Of a DNA stretch of 64,000 nt, positions 58,199 through 64,000 are shown piece after piece. The notes beneath the pieces are model-generated. The model saw nothing but the letters and a program-made list of their open reading frames with translations. It was not told where the DNA came from and ran no database searches. The stretch's first letter is position 1; each line of letters opens with the position of its first letter. The DNA is from Cycas panzhihuaensis (lineage: Eukaryota; Cycadophyta), in NCBI GenBank assembly GCA_023213395.1, contig CM041465.1:86931741-86995740 (forward strand), written 5' to 3'. The position numbers and the translations under genes were made by a program.

Positions 58199-60598
58199 TC
58201 ATTGGGTTCTAGGTGGTGACATGTCAAGGATTGCTCTGACTTTATCAGGATCAATCTGAATTCCTTGTTTGGACACAAGGAACCCAAGGAGTTTACCCAA
58301 TGTAACAGCAAACATGCACTTGAGCAGATTTAGACTGATGTGATACTTGCGGCACCACGAAAAGATGGCACGCAAGTCAGACAGATGATGGGCCTTGACA
58401 CGGGAGAGGCCCATCATATCATCCATAAAGGCCTCCAATGTGTTATCAATGAGGTCATGGAAGATGAAATGCATGGTTCTTTGGTAAGTAGCACCTGCAT
58501 TCTTAAGGCCAAAGGGCATTGCCTTGTAGGCAAAGGTACCCCAAGTTGTAGTGAAGGTCGTCTTGTGGCAATCTTCAGGAGAAATCTGAATTTGGTTATA
58601 GCCAAAGAAGCCATCCATTAAAGACATAACTTCAAATCTAGTAGTGCGATCAATAATTTGATCAATAAAGGGGAGTGGGAAGTTGTCCTTAGGACAAGCA
58701 TTATTGATGTCGTGGAAATCAATACATATACAAATTGCCCCATTCTTTTTAGCAACGGGGATAATATTAGAGATCCATTTAGGGTAGTCAATGGAACTAA
58801 TAAGCCCAGCATCCAGAAGCTTCTCAACCTCTATCTTAACGGCGACTGAGAGCTTTGGGTGAAGGGGACGCAGCTTCTGGCACACGAGGTGGGCGTTAGG
58901 AATGGTGGTGAGGTTATGGGTGACAATAGAGGGGTCAATTCCCTTCATGTCAGCATAATCCCACATGAAAACATCCCGAAACTCCTGGAACAGAAGGGAG
59001 TACTCCCTTATCTCATCAGGAGAACATTCCAACTTGACCTTAATGACCTTGCCAGGGGCGAAGACTACGTCTTGAGTTGCCCCCATGCACATGGCATTAC
59101 CTTCCTCGAAGTGGAGAAGGGAAAGGTCAACAGGAGGAGGTGGAATAGGAGATAGGATTAGATCGGCAAGTGTGGATCCAACCGCAAGGATCTTCTGGTG
59201 ACCAAGCCTGTGGTGACCAGAAGGCAAGTTAGGCGCAAAGCCCGCTAGGTGCTCAAGTAGGGCTTCATCATCCTCGAAGTAATCCACCCCATGGATGACC
59301 TTACTTCGAGTAGAGGAAGTACTAGAGGGAGCAGAGATAATAGGATCGTGATGGTCATCGGGTTGCTCAACTTCCTCACGAGACTCTGAAGGAGAGTCAA
59401 AAAGAGGCTCCTCAGAAGGAGTGAAAGGCAGTTCTTTGAAGCCATCACCTGCAGGGGGTGATGAGGGAGAAGAACTGGCGATGGGTGAGTCAACACGAGC
59501 AATAACATGTGACACGTAGGAGTGGCTAGCCTCACTAATGAAAGAGGTTCTAGATGGGGATCTAGAATGAGATGGGTGTGACCTACTAGTGCGGAGGAAA
59601 GAGACAGGGTAAAGATAATCCTCGTCCTCATCGTGTGACTCGTCATCACTAAACGAAGCAAGGTACCCGTAGCTCCCAATGCTAATATGGGTAAACCACG
59701 TGAGACTAGGGGAAGAAGATGCGGGATCTTCTTCAGATGGGTTAGGTATACCAATAGAGCAAGCTAAGGCATGTGTAGAAGGACCTCGGTTTGCTGAATT
59801 GGTAGAACGAGTTTGTTTGGTGAGTGGGCATTCGCGGGGAATCACTCTCATCTGCCCATCGTGGATGAATTTAAGTTGTCTCCAAAGAGTCAAACACATA
59901 ACTCCCATTTGATCGAGCCATGGATGACCTAGAAGGAGGTTGTAGTCGACGTCAACGTCGAGGACTACAACATCGGTAAGGACAGTCTTGCCCTCAAGGA
60001 TGAGCGGAATCACGACAGATCCCAAAGGGGTCTTCTCACTACCGTCATAACCTTGGCATCGCCATGGGATATGCTCCAAGGTGGAAATACCAAGCTCTTG
60101 CATGACATGCAAGGGCATGGCATTCACAGAAGAATTATTATCAACAATAGTCCTTCGAAGGGTAGAATCAGGTGTATCGATAGTGATAGTGAATGGGAAG
60201 TTCCACTGGCGTTCCCTTTCACCGGCAGGAGGAAGGTCCTTAGGGTCAAATGAAATAACATGTATGTGACTTTGGGTAATACCCAAAGCATGGATATGCA
60301 CATCATTCGATCCTAAAGCTTCTAGGAGGAGGGCCCATTGCTCGGGACAACTCCTCAAGACGTCCATCAAGGACATTCTTGCAGCAACAGTATGAAGCTC
60401 GTCCACAATGGAGAAGGGCTTACTCTTCGCAGTAGGTTGGGTAAGTGCCCTTCGAAAAATTGTAACAACCCAGGTGCACAGGAATGGCCTTAGGGAAGAG
60501 AGGTATTTCCAGAGGAGGGTTCTCCAGAAGCGGGTCGAAAGGAGCAGAAGAAGAAGCATTTGCTGCTTCCTTAGCGGCCTGAGACTGTGTAAGGGCAT
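58199..60598 (-). pseudogene. Gypsy protease and reverse transcriptase (element 3), 799-codon open frame
   Basis: This is the longest open frame of the window. After about 60 residues in a wrong frame come SIVDELHTVAARMSLMDVLR and the protease, residues 140-250: FTITIDTPDSTLRRTIVDNN with the active Asp at residue 153 (D-N-N-S, where the family has D-N-G-S), then VVLDVDVDYNLLLGHPWLDQ. A 220-residue Ser/Pro/acidic linker follows. RT occupies about residues 540-799, with CQKLRPLHPKLSVAVKIEVE, YKAMPFGLKNAGATYQRTMH and the catalytic F-M-D-D-M. It stops at 58199 just before the RNase H connection. The start codon is not genuine; pol was translated from gag. Confidence 0.92.
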
Positions 60599-60629
60599 AA
60601 GAAGGAGTTGCCTTAAGCAACTGGATCAC

Positions 60630-62936
60630 CTTCTTCCCCTTATTCTAGGGCTGCAAATGTGATGGGGTACGACAGCTAGGGGAACGAGAGGAAGAGGACG
60701 AGTCCTGGGTACCTTTCCCTTTGTCACGGGAAGGACAGGAATTAGGTGATCTTCCTCGGTTCCGGTTATTCTTAGTTTAGGTGTTGCGATGGTGTTCCCC
60801 ATATTTAGGGAACATATCCTTGTGAACTGGTTGGTCCAAATTAGGCCTTGAGGCCCGTTTGGGGGAAGAGTTGCATCGAGGGACATCCTTAGGATGCTGG
60901 GCCCTGCAATGCGAGTCATCATGAAAGCACTCCCCATGAATGGAGCACCACTTCTTCTCGAGTGGGGGATCTAACCTTCTCGCTTGAGAGGACTGGGCAT
61001 TTTCATTCCTGGGGAGGGGAGCTTGAGTTGTTTGTTGGACTTGTTTGTTGGATGTAGGGGATGAAGGAGCTTGAAGCTTGATCTCCTTCATCGTATGCTC
61101 GAATGAGCGTATGGCTGATGTGAGAGGGTCTAAGGTCCTCTCAGTCAGATGAGAGGAAGACTAGGTAGGTTGTGAAGGTTTGGTATCTTTGGTTGAAGGT
61201 GGTACCTCACATCACTGTGAGGGCTTAAGAGGTTTCTTGAGACTAGCTTGGATCTCAATAGCCTCGAATGCCAAACACTTGGCGATCGCGGAGTCGCATG
61301 TGGTTGCCCCCATTTTAAGGACTTCCAAATGCACTTCGGGACGAAGTGCATTGACGAAAAGATCTCGCTTCAACTCCTCAGGCAATGTTACCTTAGTGGA
61401 GTGAAGCAAGTCATAGAATCACCGCACAAAGTCACGATTCATTTCATCATGACCTTATTTGAGTGAAAGGAGTGATTTCATTCCGCTCTCGAATGGACGG
61501 GCTACATCAAAGTAATTGATGAACTCGTCCATCAATTACTGGAATGAATAGATGGAGTGGGCAGGGAGACTGTAAAACCACTTAAAGGCGTCACCCTGCA
61601 AGTATCACAGGAACAATTTCATTAGAATGTGGTCATAAGCCCAGTAATCGATGCATGCCATAGAAAAGCTATGCACATGCTCCACTGGGTCTTGTGACAA
61701 AGTTCCATCGAATCTAGGAACTTCAGGGGGATGAGGTGGCAGATTGGTTCTTAATGCCTCAATGGATAAAGGTGTTGACCTATAGTCTATGAAGGGGTGT
61801 GCCCTTGCCTGGACCATAGGGTCAACGAATGACGTAGTAGGTAATGAGCAAGGAGCGGATGGGGGTGGCACACCCATCCCTCCTTGAGGAAATGCCCCCT
61901 GCTGGGAAGGGACTTGAGGATAAGTGCCTTGGAAGGGAGTCGGGTTCCCTTATGAAGGCACGGCAAAAGGAATTGCGCTAGATGATGGAAAAGATGGATG
62001 CAGAACTGGGTTTTGCCCATATGGGCCACCCGTAGGTGGAGCAACCCCATATGGGTGTAGCAGATCCACTCCATAAGCTGGGAGGTGACTTCCTCTACCC
62101 TACCCCTAAGGTTGAGAAGTATACCCTGGAGGGACGTAAAAGGAAGCGCTAACATGCTGGTTTTGAGGGTATATGGGGGTGGGTCCCACATGACTGATGG
62201 CTGAAGGGTTGGTAGGACTAACAGACCTACTAGGAAAGGTATGTGCCACATTAGGGGATGGCATATTAGTTTGGCTAGGGAAGGGTATGCTAACCTTCAA
62301 CTGAGGGAAAGACATACCATAGGAAGATCCTAAAATGCTAGGACCCTGATGAGGAATAGAAGGTGTAATATGTGCCCCCACAACCGTAATAGGAAAGGAG
62401 CAGGACGTATGCGTAGACACGGAGGGATTGGTTGTTACAGGAAGAGTAGATGAGGATGAGGCATGTGGGGGAGGAGTAGAAGAAGAAGAGGCTCCTCCAC
62501 GAAGAGCATCCTCAAACCATCCAAGACGCGGTTGGAGACATGCCACGCGGTGACACTCGTTGAGATCTTCAACTACATCGACATGAGGGGTACTTACAAA
62601 CTCGTAAGAGGTGGTTGGGACCTCGAACGAAGTAGATCCCTTGGGACGCTCCTCATAAGAGTCACCAACTGAGTGGTAAGTCTCAAGAGGAAAGGATCCT
62701 TCTACCGCATGGGTAGAGGGATGGATGTTGAGCGGATGATATTGGTCACCCGGGTAGTAAAGGGGGTCATCACCCTCTTGGGTGGACCCCGAAATAGAGG
62801 AAGGGAAATCATGGGTTTCCGAAGTTGAGGTGTGGTGGGCCCAATCAGAAGAGTATCCCTCCATAGTCAAATCAGAATCTGACAAAGGAAGAGGGCAATA
62901 CTCGGGGTCTTTTAACAATGGGGGTAGACTGCGCAA
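60630..62936 (-). pseudogene. Tat-like gag (element 3)
   Basis: The N-terminal 276 residues are open (62936-62106): TMEGYSSDWAHHTSTSETHD, EERPKGSTSFEVPTTSYEF, then a Ser/Thr/Pro-rich part ending VPPGYTSQP. The capsid core at 61877-61605 includes FDGTLSQDPVEHVHSF and YWAYDHILMKLFL. The following segment at 61409-61212 has MLHSTKVTLPEELKRDLFVN and ALRPEVHLEVLKMGATTCDS. The nucleocapsid at 61091-60777 has WCSIHGECFHDDSHC, a C-X2-H-X4-H-X4-C knuckle with His in place of the second Cys. Gag packages the RNA. Three frame breaks separate these parts. Confidence 0.9.
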
Positions 62937-63110
62937 GCGACAAGAAAAGCATCACATGCAAGGTCAACCAACAATGTCAGGAAAAGGAAAGGGTGATAAA
63001 GACACACGCATTGGGGGCTGCCCAACAAAGAGGTTGAAGTAGGAAAAGAACCACAAAGAGGTAGCGAAACCAATGGAAGAGAGCGGAAACTAGCTCCCTT
63101 ACTAGCTGGT
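62937..63110 (-). other. Leader between primer site and gag (element 3)
   Basis: About 170 bases without motifs on the minus strand. The short distance fits direct translation of gag from the genomic RNA. Confidence 0.6.
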
Positions 63111-63128
63111 CCCCAGTATGGTCGCCAG
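63111..63128 (-). other. Primer binding site of element 3
   Basis: On the minus strand the LTR end ACACATGTCCA is followed by CTGGCGACCATACTGGGG. Position and the TGG start identify it. I cannot name the tRNA with certainty. Confidence 0.8.
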
Positions 63129-64000
63129 TGGACATGTGTCTACGGGATAGCTACCCAACTGAGTAGGAATGGAGGAGCGACTGATAGTGTAATCGGGAAA
63201 AGACCTACAAGTAGGGCAAATACCACGCAGGGTGCCCCGTGCGCCAGAGCGCGAGAACGGGACCTGCAAATGGAATATAGCTACTTGGGAGTAGTTCCCC
63301 ACTTCAAATAGGAGGAAAAGAGGCATAGGGTTAGCCTGGGTTGACCTAAGGGAAGGATCCTCCCACCCTTAGATGGCCGGAAGGGGAAGAAGAGAATCCT
63401 TCAGGGGTTTCCCTAAAGCAATGGGAAACAAGAAAGGGTAGGCAAGTAGATGGCCTACGGATGGGGTCACCTCGGTTATCCGACTAAGCGGGGAACTGAG
63501 AGAACATAAGAGGAATAACCAAAGAAAAGAGGTTATGATATGCATAAGCAAACTAACCAAGTAAACAAGCAATGAAACAAGAGGGAAGTTTGCATGACAT
63601 AAGGAGGGAAAAGGTGAGAGGGAAGGTTTCCTAAGACCTTTTCCTATAGCAAAATAAAATGCAAGTGATAAAGTAAACAAAATATGAATTAAGGCAAAGG
63701 TTGATTTCCCTCCTCTTTCTGATGAGCTAATTACTACTATGTAAAAGAACTCAAAAGGAAAAAAGTGATGAAGTGGAGTGAGAGTGTGTACTAGGAACGA
63801 AAGCACGTCGAAATGGTGACGCTCCCAAGAGGCACCTAAAGTTACTCCACAAGGCACGGCAGATGTAAAGGGTCGCGACAGACCGGAACGTGGGGCTCCC
63901 TTACCTTCCCTAAAAGAAGTACTAAAGTACCAAGCAAGGGAAAGAAAGGAACAAAATGCTAGCAATAAATGAAGTACAAAAGTAAAGCACAAATGGGAGC
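63129..64000 (-). repeat. 5' LTR of element 3, cut by the window edge
   Basis: The last 872 bp of the 5' LTR, colinear with 49044-49920. Differences are mainly transitions. The LTR should extend about 1.8 kb beyond the window. Confidence 0.92.

Larger units (their letters stand above)
49044..64000 (-). mobile_element. Tat-like gypsy retrotransposon (element 3), nearly complete
   Basis: The 3' LTR is at 49044-51708 and the visible part of the 5' LTR starts at 63129 and leaves the window. Between them, read leftward, are primer site, gag, protease, RT, RNase H, integrase, a hairpin, an opposite-strand plant-mobile-domain gene and a second RNase H before the polypurine tract. The interior is 11.4 kb and the whole element would be near 16.7 kb. 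By eye the comparable LTR parts are roughly 93 percent identical, mostly differing by transitions. It inserted into gag of element 2, with GAACT as the left-hand candidate target duplicate. Inactive: integrase D-to-N, one pol stop and several frameshifts. Confidence 0.92.

Overview
The window is plant nuclear DNA made almost entirely of LTR retrotransposons at different stages of decay. I see no intact host gene, no tRNA or rRNA gene and no CRISPR array. The plant assignment rests on Ty1/copia elements with initiator-Met-tRNA-type primer sites, Ty3/gypsy elements of Tat-like character (gag zinc knuckle C-X2-H-X4-H-X4-C, a second RNase H, an antisense plant-mobile-domain gene) and a captured plant-type V-ATPase subunit c gene. 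The density of nested, stop-ridden elements suggests a large, repeat-rich seed-plant genome. I cannot name the species.

Layout. 1-2245: AT-rich DNA with an orphan gag zinc knuckle. 2246-6186: a 3.9 kb non-autonomous copia-like LTR element on the minus strand, target duplication GGCAT, carrying fragments of a V-ATPase subunit c gene and of another unidentified protein. 7369-10804: a plus-strand copia-like element that keeps only a gag fragment and an acidic reading frame. 10805-14689: AT-rich DNA, no gene seen. 14690-17275: a lone gypsy LTR on the minus strand. 17493-33277: a degenerate plus-strand Ty1/copia element, target duplication GATAA, whose integrase is split by a 9.6 kb GC-rich Tat-like gypsy element (21279-30885) that has lost most of pol. 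33474-49043: a minus-strand Tat-like gypsy element (called element 2), cut inside gag by element 3 (49044 to beyond 64000), a minus-strand member of the same family.

Elements 2 and 3 share an unusual plan. On the minus strand they read 5' LTR, primer site, gag, protease, RT, RNase H, integrase. A conserved hairpin follows pol. Next comes a gene on the opposite strand with its own TATA box, a likely intron and a plant mobile domain. Last, next to the polypurine tract, is a second, host-type RNase H on the element's sense strand. The plus-strand relative at 21279-30885 lost RT, RNase H, integrase and nearly all of the 3' cassette, but carries four tandem copies of the hairpin.

The elements look dead. 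All coding regions have stops and frameshifts, and in both large elements an integrase catalytic acid is replaced (E to K, or D to N). Many stops look like decayed CAG, CAA or TGG codons, as expected from C-to-T decay of methylated DNA.
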